Under the pieces are notes generated by a model. That model was not told where the DNA came from and searched no databases. It saw only the letters and a list, made by a program, of their open reading frames with translations. DNA of 64,000 nt from Paeniglutamicibacter gangotriensis Lz1y. GTDB lineage: Bacteria > Actinomycetota > Actinomycetes > Actinomycetales > Micrococcaceae. Location: contig NZ_AOCK01000001.1 of NCBI RefSeq assembly GCF_000348945.1, positions 248,001 to 312,000 of the forward strand, read 5' to 3'. Made by a program: the position numbers and the translations under genes. Below are positions 35,914-44,608 of the stretch, one piece after another (the first letter of the stretch is position 1; each line of letters starts with the position of its first letter).

Positions 35914-36978
35914 TCAGGGGCCGGGGGTGCTGCCTTCGTGAGCGGCGGTGAGCAGTTCGGTGAGATTCGCCGCGGTGACCTCGCGCGGATTGTTGGTGGG
36001 GATGGCCGGCAGGATCAGTGAGACTGCCTCGGGAATGTCCTGCGTCGTGAATCCGTAGTCCTTCAACGCCCGCGGGGCATCCAGTCGTTTCCGCAGTGCG
36101 TTCAGCCCGCCTATCGCCGTGTCGGTTCCAAGCGCGGAGGCGATCCGGGCTTCGGCGACAGGTGCCTGGGGCGCATTAAACGCGAGTACGTAGGGCAGCA
36201 CCGTGGCATGGGTCTGGGCGTGGGGCAGATTCCAGGTTCCGCCCAATACATGGCAGATCTTGTGGTGCATCCCGGAGCCAGCCGAGGCGAAGGCAACCGC
36301 CGAGAGGTAGGCGCCATAGAGTGCCTGCTCGCGTCCCTCGAGCCCTGCGGGCTCCTCGACGATGGCCGGCAGCCCGGTGGCCAGGGCGCGGATGCCCTCG
36401 GCGGCTAGCGCGCCGTTGATCGGATCAGCCCGGGGGCCCCAGAGCGAATCGATGCAGTGGGCCATCGCGTTCAAGCCGGAGGCCACCGAGAGACCGACGG
36501 GCAAGTTGCGGCTGAGCTCGGCATCATAGATGACGGTGGCCGGCAGCACGACGGCATCAACACCCGTGGACTTGCGTCCATTTTCGGTCAGGCCCCAGAC
36601 GTTGGTGGCCTCGGATCCCGCATAGGTGGTGGGGATGGCGATGATGGGCAGCGCGGTATCCAGCGCGATGGCCTTGGCCAGACCCACGGCCGACCCGCCA
36701 CCGAGGCACACCAGCAGGTCGACGGCGTTCTCCCGGGCCGCGGCGCGGGCCCGCTCGGCGCTTTCGGCCGGCACGTGCTGGACGATGTCTGAATAGTGCA
36801 GGGCCACGGGGAGCTGCGCGCTCAAGTCTGCGGCAGTGTCCGCATCGCGCCGGCCGGCGATCACCATCACCCGGGAGGCGCCGAACCGCGCGATCTCGTC
36901 GGCCAAATACTCGGCGGCCCGCCCGGTACCGAAGTGCACCCGCTGGGGCAGGGTGTCGTGGCTGAAGTGCAGTCCCAT
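35914..36978 (-). CDS. maleylacetate reductase
   Basis: A 354-residue member of the iron-containing alcohol dehydrogenase superfamily. GGGSAVGLAKAIAL near residue 97, PTTYAGSEATNVWGLTE, LNAMAHCIDSLWGP and GMHHKICHVLGGTWNLPHAQTHATVLPY are typical of maleylacetate reductases. ATG at 36976-36978 follows AAGGA by 8 nt. These enzymes reduce maleylacetate to 3-oxoadipate at the end of hydroxyquinol or resorcinol pathways. No hydroxyquinol dioxygenase gene is next to it, so its pathway is incomplete here. Confidence 0.85.
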   Translation of the reverse strand: MGLHFSHDTLPQRVHFGTGRAAEYLADEIARFGASRVMVIAGRRDADTAADLSAQLPVALHYSDIVQHVPAESAERARAAARENAVDLLVCLGGGSAVGLAKAIALDTALPIIAIPTTYAGSEATNVWGLTENGRKSTGVDAVVLPATVIYDAELSRNLPVGLSVASGLNAMAHCIDSLWGPRADPINGALAAEGIRALATGLPAIVEEPAGLEGREQALYGAYLSAVAFASAGSGMHHKICHVLGGTWNLPHAQTHATVLPYVLAFNAPQAPVAEARIASALGTDTAIGGLNALRKRLDAPRALKDYGFTTQDIPEAVSLILPAIPTNNPREVTAANLTELLTAAHEGSTPGP

Positions 36979-37051
36979 GGTCACGGTCCTTGATTCGGTG
37001 TCCCGGGCGGAACGGGGCAGATGGCGCTGAAGCACACGCTACCGGAAATGC

Positions 37052-37103
37052 CAGTGGTCCCCGACCCTGGGAACGTCTTGTTCCTCGGGGACGGCGACCA
37101 CTG
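37052..37103. terminator. long hairpin between marR and maleylacetate reductase genes
   Basis: CAGTGGTC (37052-37059) and GACCACTG (37096-37103) form an 8-bp perfect stem. Inner complementary stretches (CCCCGA/TCGGGG, GAAC/GTTC) could extend it into a branched or long stem. It probably ends the transporter-marR transcript. Confidence 0.55.
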
Positions 37104-37121
37104 TGTTGTGCGGGGGATCGG

Positions 37122-37601
37122 CTAGAGGGCCGATTCGTTCAACTTGGCCAACAGGCCGGTGAAGCGGCGGACCTCGCCCGGTTCCCATTCGGCAAGCTTG
37201 TCGTGCAGCACCCGACGGGCATCGGCCAGGTTCGCGTTGAAGCGTTCCCGAGCCTCATCGGTCATGGCCACCAGCAGGGCCCTGCCATCGCGGGGATCGA
37301 TGCTCCGCACCACCAGGCCCAAGACCTCGAGCTGCTTGATTGTCCGGCTCATCATGGCCTTGTCCACCTCCATGTCCTCGGCCAGGCACCCCTGTTGCCG
37401 CGGACCGGAGCGGGATAGCACGGTGAGTACCTTGAACCCCAACGGGGGAAGTTCCGGGTCGATGGCTGCGGCCCGGGCCCGGATGCTGTTGCGTGCATTG
37501 ACGAACATCATCGCAAATTGCTGCTCGACGTCGTCGATTAACGCCCCCATGACCGCGTCATCGACTCCTGCAGGTTTTACGATCGCGAAGGGATCGGCCA
37601 C
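37122..37601 (-). CDS. MarR-family transcriptional regulator
   Basis: About 159 residues. The winged helix-turn-helix includes PLGFKVLTVLSRSGPRQQG, MEVDKAMMSRTIKQLEVLGLV and the wing RSIDPRDGRALLVAMT. GTG at 37601 is taken as start, a few bases after GGAGG; GTG at 37610 is nearly as good. It follows the DHA2 transporter gene by about 10 nt, so it is the second gene of that operon. It is the likely repressor acting on the palindromes at 39366-39414. Confidence 0.85.
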   Translation of the reverse strand: MADPFAIVKPAGVDDAVMGALIDDVEQQFAMMFVNARNSIRARAAAIDPELPPLGFKVLTVLSRSGPRQQGCLAEDMEVDKAMMSRTIKQLEVLGLVVRSIDPRDGRALLVAMTDEARERFNANLADARRVLHDKLAEWEPGEVRRFTGLLAKLNESAL

Positions 37602-37611
37602 GGCCTCCACC

Positions 37612-39336
37612 TCAGCTGCGCGCCGGGGTGTTTTTGTCGTCCAGGTGCGGGGTTGCGGCGAGCGCTGCCTCGCTGACCTGGACCAGGTTCGTCTCGGCCG
37701 CGTGGAGCTCGGCGTCGGGATCGGATGCTGCTGCAGCCGCGGCGTCGGTCTGCTCACGCTCGTGGCGGGTCTGGGTGCCAAGTTCCAAGTTCGGCATGAA
37801 CACCACGGCCAGGATGGTCAGCAGGCTCAGTGGGGCGGCGACCATGAAGATGTGGGCCACGGCGTCCCCGTAGGAGGACTCGATGATGGTGCGCACCGAA
37901 TCCGGCAGGCCGTGCACGGCGGGAATGTTCCCCGCTGCCAGTGACGCTGCCAGGTCCTTGCCCTGTTCGCCTAGTGCGGCAATCGCGGCACCCAGCTCCG
38001 CGGACCTCGAGCCCAGGATGTCGGCGATCTTGGTGGCCATCAGCGCACCGAGGACCGAGACGCCGATGGTGCCGCCCAGTGAGCGGAAGAAGGCGATGCC
38101 GGAGGAGGCCACACCGATTTCGGCCGGGGTCACCGCGTTCTGCACGATCAGTACCAGGTTCTGCATGACCATGCCCAGGCCTGCACCCAGCAGGAACATG
38201 TAGGTGGAGACGAGTACGAAGTTGGTGTCGTAGTGGATGGTGCCCAGCAGGTAGAGCCCGGTGAGCTGCAGCACCGAGCCGGTGACCATGATGGCCTTCC
38301 ACTTGCCGAACTTGGAGATCAATGCGCCGGCGATGGTGGAGATGATCAGCAGACCGGCCATCATCGGGATGGTCATGAGTCCGGACTGGGTGGCGTTGGC
38401 GCCGCGGGCCAGCTGCATGTACTGGGCTAGGAACACCGAGGTGCCGAACATCGAGACGCCCACGGAGATCGAGGCGATCACCGAGAGGGTGAAGGTGCGG
38501 TTCTTGAACATGCTCAGCGGGATGATCGGTTCGGAGACCTTGAATTCCACGATCACGAAGCCGATCAGGGCGACGATGGCGCCACCGACCATCCAGGCGG
38601 AGGTGGCAGAGATCCATTGGAAGTCGTTGCCGGCCAAGGAAACCCAGATCAGCAGCGCCGAGACGCCTGCAGAGAGCAGCACGATGCCCGCGTAGTCAAT
38701 GGAGACCTTGCGCTTGGACAGTGCCGGCAGGTGCAGGGTCTTCTGGATCAGGAAGATCGCCAGGGCCGCAAAGGGTAGGGCGATGAAGAAGTTCCAGCGC
38801 CAGTTGATGGCGTCGGTGATGAATCCGCCGATCAGCGGTCCGCCCACGGTGCCCAGCGCCATCACGGCGCCGAAGAGCCCCATGTACTTGCCACGCTCGC
38901 GCGGGGAGATGATGTCGGCCATGACGATCTGGGTCAGGGCGGTGAGCCCGCCGGCGCCCAGGCCCTGGAACACGCGCATGGTGATGAGCATGCTGGTGTC
39001 CTGCGAGAAGCCGGCGATGGCCGAGGCGATCACGAAGATGAGCAGCGAGAGCTGCAGCAGCAGCTTGCGGTTGGCCAGATCGGCCAGCTTGCCCCAGATC
39101 GGGGTGGAGACGGTGGTGGCCAGCAGGGTCGCGGTGACCACCCAGGTGTACGAGGTCTGGTCGCCGTTCAGGTCCGAGACGATGACCGGAAGCGAGGTGG
39201 ATACGACGGTGCCGGCGAGGATCGAGACGAACATGCCCATGAGCAGGCCGGTCAGCGATTGCATCACCTGGCGGTGGGTCATGCCCGTGGAAGACAGGCC
39301 CGGTTCCGTCTTGGCGGCGGTGGGGGTTTGGGACAA
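37612..39336 (-). CDS. DHA2-family MFS multidrug exporter (EmrB/QacA type)
   Basis: About 574 residues with 14 membrane helices. Motifs include the DHA motif C region (LLMGMFVSILAGTVVSTSLPVI), TPIWGKLADLANRK between helices 2 and 3, and RVFQGLGAGGLTALTQIVMADI. The TTG at 39336 is the most likely start (GGAG 7 nt upstream); ATG at 39282 is an alternative. The C-terminal ~60 residues are hydrophilic. Coupled to a MarR repressor, it fits inducible efflux of toxic compounds. Confidence 0.88.
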   Translation of the reverse strand: MSQTPTAAKTEPGLSSTGMTHRQVMQSLTGLLMGMFVSILAGTVVSTSLPVIVSDLNGDQTSYTWVVTATLLATTVSTPIWGKLADLANRKLLLQLSLLIFVIASAIAGFSQDTSMLITMRVFQGLGAGGLTALTQIVMADIISPRERGKYMGLFGAVMALGTVGGPLIGGFITDAINWRWNFFIALPFAALAIFLIQKTLHLPALSKRKVSIDYAGIVLLSAGVSALLIWVSLAGNDFQWISATSAWMVGGAIVALIGFVIVEFKVSEPIIPLSMFKNRTFTLSVIASISVGVSMFGTSVFLAQYMQLARGANATQSGLMTIPMMAGLLIISTIAGALISKFGKWKAIMVTGSVLQLTGLYLLGTIHYDTNFVLVSTYMFLLGAGLGMVMQNLVLIVQNAVTPAEIGVASSGIAFFRSLGGTIGVSVLGALMATKIADILGSRSAELGAAIAALGEQGKDLAASLAAGNIPAVHGLPDSVRTIIESSYGDAVAHIFMVAAPLSLLTILAVVFMPNLELGTQTRHEREQTDAAAAAASDPDAELHAAETNLVQVSEAALAATPHLDDKNTPARS

Positions 39337-39365
39337 AGCGGGGCTCCAAAACAAGCGGGAAGATG

Positions 39366-39414
39366 GTTGACTGATATCAACTATATGGAATTGGTTGTGG
39401 TAGCGCAACCAATT
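39366..39414 (-). promoter_or_regulatory. two inverted repeats upstream of the exporter-marR operon
   Basis: GTTGA-N6-TCAAC (39366-39381) and AATTGGTTG-N8-CAACCAATT (39389-39414, 9-bp perfect arms) sit 30-78 nt upstream of the exporter start. Both contain the GTTG/CAAC core and are plausible binding sites for the MarR protein in the same operon. The rest of the 365-nt gap (39337-39701) shows no gene. Confidence 0.65.
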
Positions 39415-39701
39415 TCCGTGTGATGTGTAGCGCGGGCAGACGTGCCACGATGCCTCGAATGGCCGGAGGGCACCTGTCGATGGGCGGGCCTGCCACGAGA
39501 ATGAAGCAGATGCCGGAGGGTAGTGCTGCGACCGGCACTGCCGGGTTGGGCGGGCTTCCTCCATGCCGAGCTGGCCGCGGATCCCTGGCGGTGGCGTTGA
39601 GTGACGTTCGGCCGAAGAACCGGAGATCGAGCGGTACCGGCACGGTGTCCGGAACTCACCCGTCGGTGGGCTTCCGCTGAATGGTTGCCGGGCCCAGCGG
39701 G

Positions 39702-40994
39702 TCAGTCTCCCCAGCGCGTGACGACATCCCATATCTGGAAGGCGCCACCGGATGGTTGCCACAGTGCCCACGAAATATAGTCCCCTGTGCACACTGCCGC
39801 TCCGGTGAACCGCTTGTTGCTCACGACCTTGAGCGTGGAGTCCTGCGTGTTGTAGATGTAGCGCTCGCCGGTCGGAACCCCGTCGTAGGACAAGGTCCAG
39901 GTCGACCTGGACCCGCAGGTTGCGCTGCCGGCGACAGCGGCGTTGTTGGGGATGGGGAAAGAGGCTACGGAGCCGGACGCGCTGTCCACGACGTAATGGT
40001 CACCCCCATAGGAAAAGCCGAACACGGTCCCCTCGGAGTCGAATGCCTCGATCTCCAGGCCGGCCGGCGCCGCCGGGGCCACGTGCAAGAGCTCGACGGG
40101 TTCTCCCCCGGGAACCAGCACTGAGATGCCCCTTGCCAAAGAGGTGCCGTCCTCGTTCACGGAGGTGTCCAGGAATGCCACGGTTCCGCCGAAATTCGCC
40201 GGCGCATTGGCCGCCTGGTGTTCGACGCGCAGGCTTCCGTGCTCCGCCAGATCCGCCGAAACCACCTGGCCCGCCGCAGCGCCCGACTTGGGATCCTCGA
40301 TCGGGGTCTGCCAGAACGCGCGGGAGGCGGAAATAACGGGGATCGGCGCCCCGAGCGCCATGGGAGTGTCGTCCGATGCTCCAGCATCGGACGAGGTGGC
40401 AAGGACCGAGGCTTTCCCGGTGTCCCGCGGGGCGTTATATATCGTCCACCCTCCCGTAAGTGAGGTGCCGTCTTCGATCTCGGCCCAGACCACGTCGCCC
40501 TCGGACACTGCCCCGCCGGTGATGTGGGAGTTGGCACCCAACTGGTGTTTGCCCGGAGTGCGGGTGAGCTCGGTGAATCCGCGATCCACGTACGTACCCA
40601 CGCTTTCGTGTGATGCCAGGGTGCGGGTTTCCCGTGAGATATCCGCCAATTTCCCAAGCGCCCCGAAGAGAGAACCGTCCGGCCCGAGTGCAAAGGCGGC
40701 GAAGGCCTTTCCGTCGCTGGCCAGGTGTGAGGTGTCGTAGAGCTGCTTGAAGTCGACATCTCGGCGCGCCGGGGACGCGTCCTCGAGTGCCCGGCCAATG
40801 GCAGTGAAATTGCTGCCGTCGGGCCACTTGAGTCCCGGGACATTGACGGCCTGGGCGTCAGTAGGTGTGGCGGTGGCGGAGTGCGGCGCCACTTTGGGAT
40901 CATCCACGGTTTCGGTGAGCGTGGTGCAGCCGGAAAGCAGCACCACCAAAGCCACACAGGCGGCAACGGCCGTCGGCCCGTTTCTCTGGATCAT
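39702..40994 (-). CDS. secreted lipoprotein of unknown function
   Basis: A 430-residue protein. Its signal peptide MIQRNGPTAVAACVALVVLL ends in the lipobox LLSGC, so Cys22 is probably lipidated and the protein anchored outside the membrane. The mature part has repeated stretches such as WTIYNAPRDTGKAS, HYVVDSASGSVASFP and RYIYNTQDSTLKVVSN, each followed by CTGDYISWA-like strands, suggestive of a beta-propeller. Family unknown. It is transcribed alone. Confidence 0.75.
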   Translation of the reverse strand: MIQRNGPTAVAACVALVVLLSGCTTLTETVDDPKVAPHSATATPTDAQAVNVPGLKWPDGSNFTAIGRALEDASPARRDVDFKQLYDTSHLASDGKAFAAFALGPDGSLFGALGKLADISRETRTLASHESVGTYVDRGFTELTRTPGKHQLGANSHITGGAVSEGDVVWAEIEDGTSLTGGWTIYNAPRDTGKASVLATSSDAGASDDTPMALGAPIPVISASRAFWQTPIEDPKSGAAAGQVVSADLAEHGSLRVEHQAANAPANFGGTVAFLDTSVNEDGTSLARGISVLVPGGEPVELLHVAPAAPAGLEIEAFDSEGTVFGFSYGGDHYVVDSASGSVASFPIPNNAAVAGSATCGSRSTWTLSYDGVPTGERYIYNTQDSTLKVVSNKRFTGAAVCTGDYISWALWQPSGGAFQIWDVVTRWGD

Positions 40995-41182
40995 CGTCGA
41001 ACACTCTCCTGGCGGCTGGGATCCTGCTCGTCCATCATTGATCCTTGCCGCTGGCAGGGCGTGGATGGGGTTGGCGCGCCGTGTGCGGACTCGGGAAAAA
41101 GCTCCTGAGTAGTGCGCTTGAGATCCAGTCAGCTGCTCTGCGGAGATGGGAGGCCCCGTCCCGGAGGTGGAGATGACTTCCT

Positions 41183-41241
41183 GCTGTTTGACAGCGATTT
41201 GTGAGGGGTGGCATAGTCAAGGCATGAGCCTGTCAGACAGC
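41183..41241 (+). promoter_or_regulatory. promoter and paired operators of the GntR/asparaginase operon
   Basis: TTGACA (41188-41193), 18 bp, CATAGT (41212-41217), then the ATG 6 nt later, implying a leaderless transcript. The motif CTGT-N2-GACAGC occurs twice, at 41184-41195 over the -35 box and at 41230-41241 just after the start codon. Both are near-palindromic, suggesting autoregulation by the GntR protein encoded here. Confidence 0.6.
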
Positions 41242-41931
41242 CGGTCAGCCGGACCGCAGCCCATCGTGAGAGTCAGTGCGGCCGAGGCGGTTTTTTCCGC
41301 TATTCGTGACGCCATTGAAACGGGGGAACTGCCGGTGGGCGGCAAGCTCAGCCCCGAAACGGTGCTCGCCACGCAATACGCTGTCAGCCGTTCGGTCATC
41401 CGCGAGGCCTTGCGCTCCTGCGCGGCCCTGGGGCTCACCGAAACGCACACCGGTAAAGGCACCTTCGTGATTGCCACGCATACCGCCCGAGACCGGGTCC
41501 TCGGCACCTTCTCAGCCCGCAGCCTCATGGAAGCCCGCCCGCACATCGAGATCCCCGCGGCGCAATTTGCCGCCACCCGCGCCACCACCGAGCAGCTGAA
41601 CCAGCTGCGCGGCATCATCGACGCCATGGAAGTCGAAGACGACCCGGAAATGTGGGTCACGCTCGATGCCGGTTTCCACGCACTGATCGCCACGGCCAGC
41701 GGCAACGGCGTCTTCGAACGCGTCGTCAACGACATCCGCGAGGCCATGGTCAACCAGTCCGAGACCATCAACCTGATCACCGGCCGCCAGCACCCCTCGC
41801 ACACCGAACACCGCGAGATCCTCGCGGCCATCGAAGCCGGTGACGGCCCCGCGGCAGGCCACGCCATGGCCGCCCACCTGGCGGCCGTCGATGAAGCACT
41901 GACCCAGATCCTTGGAGCCGAGACCGCATGA
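41224..41931 (+). CDS. FadR-type GntR transcriptional regulator
   Basis: A 235-residue regulator. The winged helix-turn-helix has AEAVFSAIRDAIETGELPVGG and YAVSRSVIREALRSCAALGL with GKGTFV as wing. The C-terminal all-helical FCD domain has metal-site-like DAGFHALIATASGN and HTEHREILAAIEAGD. It is the first gene of an operon with an asparaginase and aspartase (overlap ATGA), so it probably responds to an asparagine/aspartate-related ligand. Its promoter carries a repeated CTGT-N2-GACAGC motif. Confidence 0.88.
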   Translation: MSLSDSRSAGPQPIVRVSAAEAVFSAIRDAIETGELPVGGKLSPETVLATQYAVSRSVIREALRSCAALGLTETHTGKGTFVIATHTARDRVLGTFSARSLMEARPHIEIPAAQFAATRATTEQLNQLRGIIDAMEVEDDPEMWVTLDAGFHALIATASGNGVFERVVNDIREAMVNQSETINLITGRQHPSHTEHREILAAIEAGDGPAAGHAMAAHLAAVDEALTQILGAETA

Positions 41932-42893
41932 ACCACCCCGCATTTCCCGCCCACGCCCCACTGGCCGTGCAGACCCGCGGCGAGCTGGTCGAAAGCGTCC
42001 ACTACGGTTCGCTGATCGCCCTGGCCGCCAACGGTGACAAGATGCTCACCCGCGGAGAGCCCGGCGCGGCCATCTACCCGCGCTCGGCCCTGAAGCCGCT
42101 CTTCGCCGTGGCCATGCTCCGCGCCGGCCTCGACCTACCAGCAGACCAGCTCGCACTGGCCGCGGCCAGCCACTCCGGTGCGGCCGTGCACCAAGACCTC
42201 GCCGCTAAGATCCTCGCCGACGCCGGGCTGGAACCCACCGCGCTGCGAAACTCCACCGACCTGCCCTACGGGCCTGCCGAGCGGAGCGCCTGGATCCACG
42301 CCGGCCACGGACCGAGCCAGCTGGCACAGAACTGTTCCGGCAAGCACGCCGCGATGCTGGCCACCTGCGTGATCAATGGTTGGGACACCGAGTCCTACCT
42401 GCACCGCGACCACCCGCTGCCCACGCTTATCCGTAAGGTTGTCGCCGAACTCACCGCGGAACAGCCCACCGCCACCAGCACGGACGGATGCGGCACCGAG
42501 GTCTTTGCGCTCTCCCTGACAGGCATGGCCCGATCCTTCGCCACACTGACCACCGCCGCCGAAGGCACCGCCGAGGCCCGAGTCGCCGCGGCAATGCGCG
42601 CCCACCCGGTGCTGGTCGCCGGAACCGGGCGTGACGTCACGGCGCTGATGGAAGCGGTCCCCGGCCTGCTGGCCAAGGACGGGTTCGAAGGCATCCAACT
42701 CATCGCCCTGGCCGACGGTGCTTCTGTGGCACTGAAGATCTCCGATGGGGGAGACCGGGCACGGATGCCCGCGGCGGTCTCGGCACTGCTGGACCTGGGT
42801 GTCGACCCCGCAGCCTTGGAGCCCTTCAACAACCTGCCGGTACTCGGCGGCGGCCAACCGGTGGGAATCCTGCACGGATTCCCGGCGGCCTGA
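41928..42893 (+). CDS. asparaginase (asparaginase II family)
   Basis: A 321-residue protein of the PF06089-type asparaginase family, unrelated to the classical AnsA/AnsB fold. Typical segments are VQTRGELVESVHYGSLIAL, IYPRSALKPLFAVAML, LALAAASHSGAAVHQDLA, QNCSGKHAAMLATC and STDGCGTEVFALSL. It would hydrolyse asparagine to aspartate, the substrate of AspA downstream. It overlaps the GntR stop by ATGA. Confidence 0.88.
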   Translation: MNHPAFPAHAPLAVQTRGELVESVHYGSLIALAANGDKMLTRGEPGAAIYPRSALKPLFAVAMLRAGLDLPADQLALAAASHSGAAVHQDLAAKILADAGLEPTALRNSTDLPYGPAERSAWIHAGHGPSQLAQNCSGKHAAMLATCVINGWDTESYLHRDHPLPTLIRKVVAELTAEQPTATSTDGCGTEVFALSLTGMARSFATLTTAAEGTAEARVAAAMRAHPVLVAGTGRDVTALMEAVPGLLAKDGFEGIQLIALADGASVALKISDGGDRARMPAAVSALLDLGVDPAALEPFNNLPVLGGGQPVGILHGFPAA

Positions 42894-43032
42894 GCTCCGC
42901 CGCCAGTACCCAGCCCCTCGCGCGAAGCGCCTTCCCGCACGGCACCGCCGTGCCCAAAAGCACCTCTTCAACGCCCCCGCGCCACACCCCCTTGACCCAC
43001 GCACCGCCCGAGCACAGGAGATCCACCCCGCC

Positions 43033-44466
43033 ATGAACGAAGCCACAGCAACCCTGCCAGAGGTAGCGCCGGCCGCCGTGTGCAACGAGCACGATTTGAT
43101 CGGCGACAGGGATATTCCCGTGGAGGCATATTGGGGCGTACACACCTTGCGCGCCGTGGAAAACTTCCCAATCACCGGCCAGCCGCTGTCCACCCATACG
43201 CACCTGGTCGTGGCCCTGGCCATGGTCAAGCAGGCCGCCGCACGGGCCAACCTGGACCTGGGACTGCTTGATGCCCCGCGAGCCAACGCCATCATCGCTG
43301 CCTGCACCGAAATCATTGCCGGCAAGCTGCATGACCAGTTTGTTGTCGACGTGATCCAGGGCGGGGCCGGCACCTCCTCGAATATGAACGCCAACGAGGT
43401 CATCGCCAACCGGGCGCTGGAAATCATGGGTCACGCCAAGGGCGAATATGGGTTCCTGCATCCCAACGACCACGTGAACCTGAGCCAGTCCACCAACGAC
43501 GTGTACCCCACCGCTGTCCGCGTGGCCACGATCTTCGCTGCCACCTCGCTGGTATCGGCCATGGAACACCTCGGTGCAGCCTTCGCCGCCAAGGCCGTCG
43601 AGTTCCGTACCGTGGTGAAGATGGGCAGGACGCAGATGCAGGACGCCGTGCCGATGACCCTGGGCCAGGAGTTCAACGCCTATGCCGTCACCCTTGGCGA
43701 GGACCGGGCCCGATTGGCCGAGGCCACGCTGCTGGTCCACGAGATCAACCTTGGGGCCACGGCCATCGGCACCGAGCTGAACGCACCGGCGGGTTACTCC
43801 GCGCTGGCCTGCTCACACCTGGCGAGAATCTCCGGGCTGAAGCTGGAAACCGCCTTCGACTTGATCGAGGCCACCGCCGACGTGGGCGCCTTTGTGCACC
43901 TCTCCGGGGTCCTTAAGCGCGTCGCCATCAAGCTCTCCAAAATCTGCAACGACCTGCGCCTGCTCTCCTCGGGACCGCGCGCCGGCCTGGGCGAGATCAA
44001 CCTGCCAGCGGTGCAATCGGGTTCCTCGATCATGCCCGGCAAGGTCAATCCGGTGATTCCCGAGGTCGTGAACCAGGTCGCCTACGAGGTCATCGGCAAC
44101 GACGTGACCATCACGATGGCAGCCGAATCCGGGCAGCTGCAGCTCAACGCGTTCGAACCGATCATCGTGCACAGCCTGACCAAGTCGATGCGTCACCTCG
44201 AGGCCGCCTGCATCACGCTGGCGGACAAATGCATCGTGGGCATCACCGCCCACGAGGACAAGCTGCGCGCCCAGGTGGAGAACTCCATCGGTCTGGTCAC
44301 CGCGCTGACCGTTCAGCTGGGCTACGCGGCCTCGACGAAGATCGCCATGGAAGCGCTGGCCACCGGACGTGGCGTGGCCGAGCTGGTTCTGGAGCACGGA
44401 CTGCTTTCCGCCTCGCAGCTGCGCGAACTGCTGCGCCCCGAGCGCTTGGCCAATCTCAGGGAGTAA
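43033..44466 (+). CDS. aspA: aspartate ammonia-lyase
   Basis: A 477-residue member of the fumarase/aspartase superfamily. RDIPVEAYWGVHTLRAVENF at the N-terminus, NLSQSTNDVYPT near residue 150 and the signature loop GSSIMPGKVNPVIPEV near residue 330 are all present. It converts aspartate to fumarate and ammonia. GGAG lies 10-13 nt before the ATG. With the asparaginase upstream it forms an asparagine-to-fumarate route; a broken permease gene follows. Confidence 0.93.
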   Translation: MNEATATLPEVAPAAVCNEHDLIGDRDIPVEAYWGVHTLRAVENFPITGQPLSTHTHLVVALAMVKQAAARANLDLGLLDAPRANAIIAACTEIIAGKLHDQFVVDVIQGGAGTSSNMNANEVIANRALEIMGHAKGEYGFLHPNDHVNLSQSTNDVYPTAVRVATIFAATSLVSAMEHLGAAFAAKAVEFRTVVKMGRTQMQDAVPMTLGQEFNAYAVTLGEDRARLAEATLLVHEINLGATAIGTELNAPAGYSALACSHLARISGLKLETAFDLIEATADVGAFVHLSGVLKRVAIKLSKICNDLRLLSSGPRAGLGEINLPAVQSGSSIMPGKVNPVIPEVVNQVAYEVIGNDVTITMAAESGQLQLNAFEPIIVHSLTKSMRHLEAACITLADKCIVGITAHEDKLRAQVENSIGLVTALTVQLGYAASTKIAMEALATGRGVAELVLEHGLLSASQLRELLRPERLANLRE

Positions 44467-44472
44467 GCGCCC

Positions 44473-44507
44473 CCGCGTTCCCGAGACATGCAGCCCCGGG
44501 AACGCGG
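44473..44507 (+). terminator. hairpin between aspA and the permease pseudogene
   Basis: CCGCGTTCCCG (44473-44483) pairs with CGGGAACGCGG (44497-44507), an 11-bp perfect stem without a T-run. It may end or attenuate transcription after aspA. Confidence 0.55.
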
Positions 44508-44608
44508 ATTTGTGTCCCGCTCGGCGCGGGATCCGGGGCCTCCCAGCCCGCTCTATCCACCCCTCACCCCACGTACCCACGAATACTTCCCCCGAGAGGC
44601 CCCTGCGC

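Noticed and set aside
42135-43427. A 430-codon antisense frame opposite the asparaginase and aspA genes
   Set aside because: It spans two real genes and their gap. The sequence is low-complexity complement-like.
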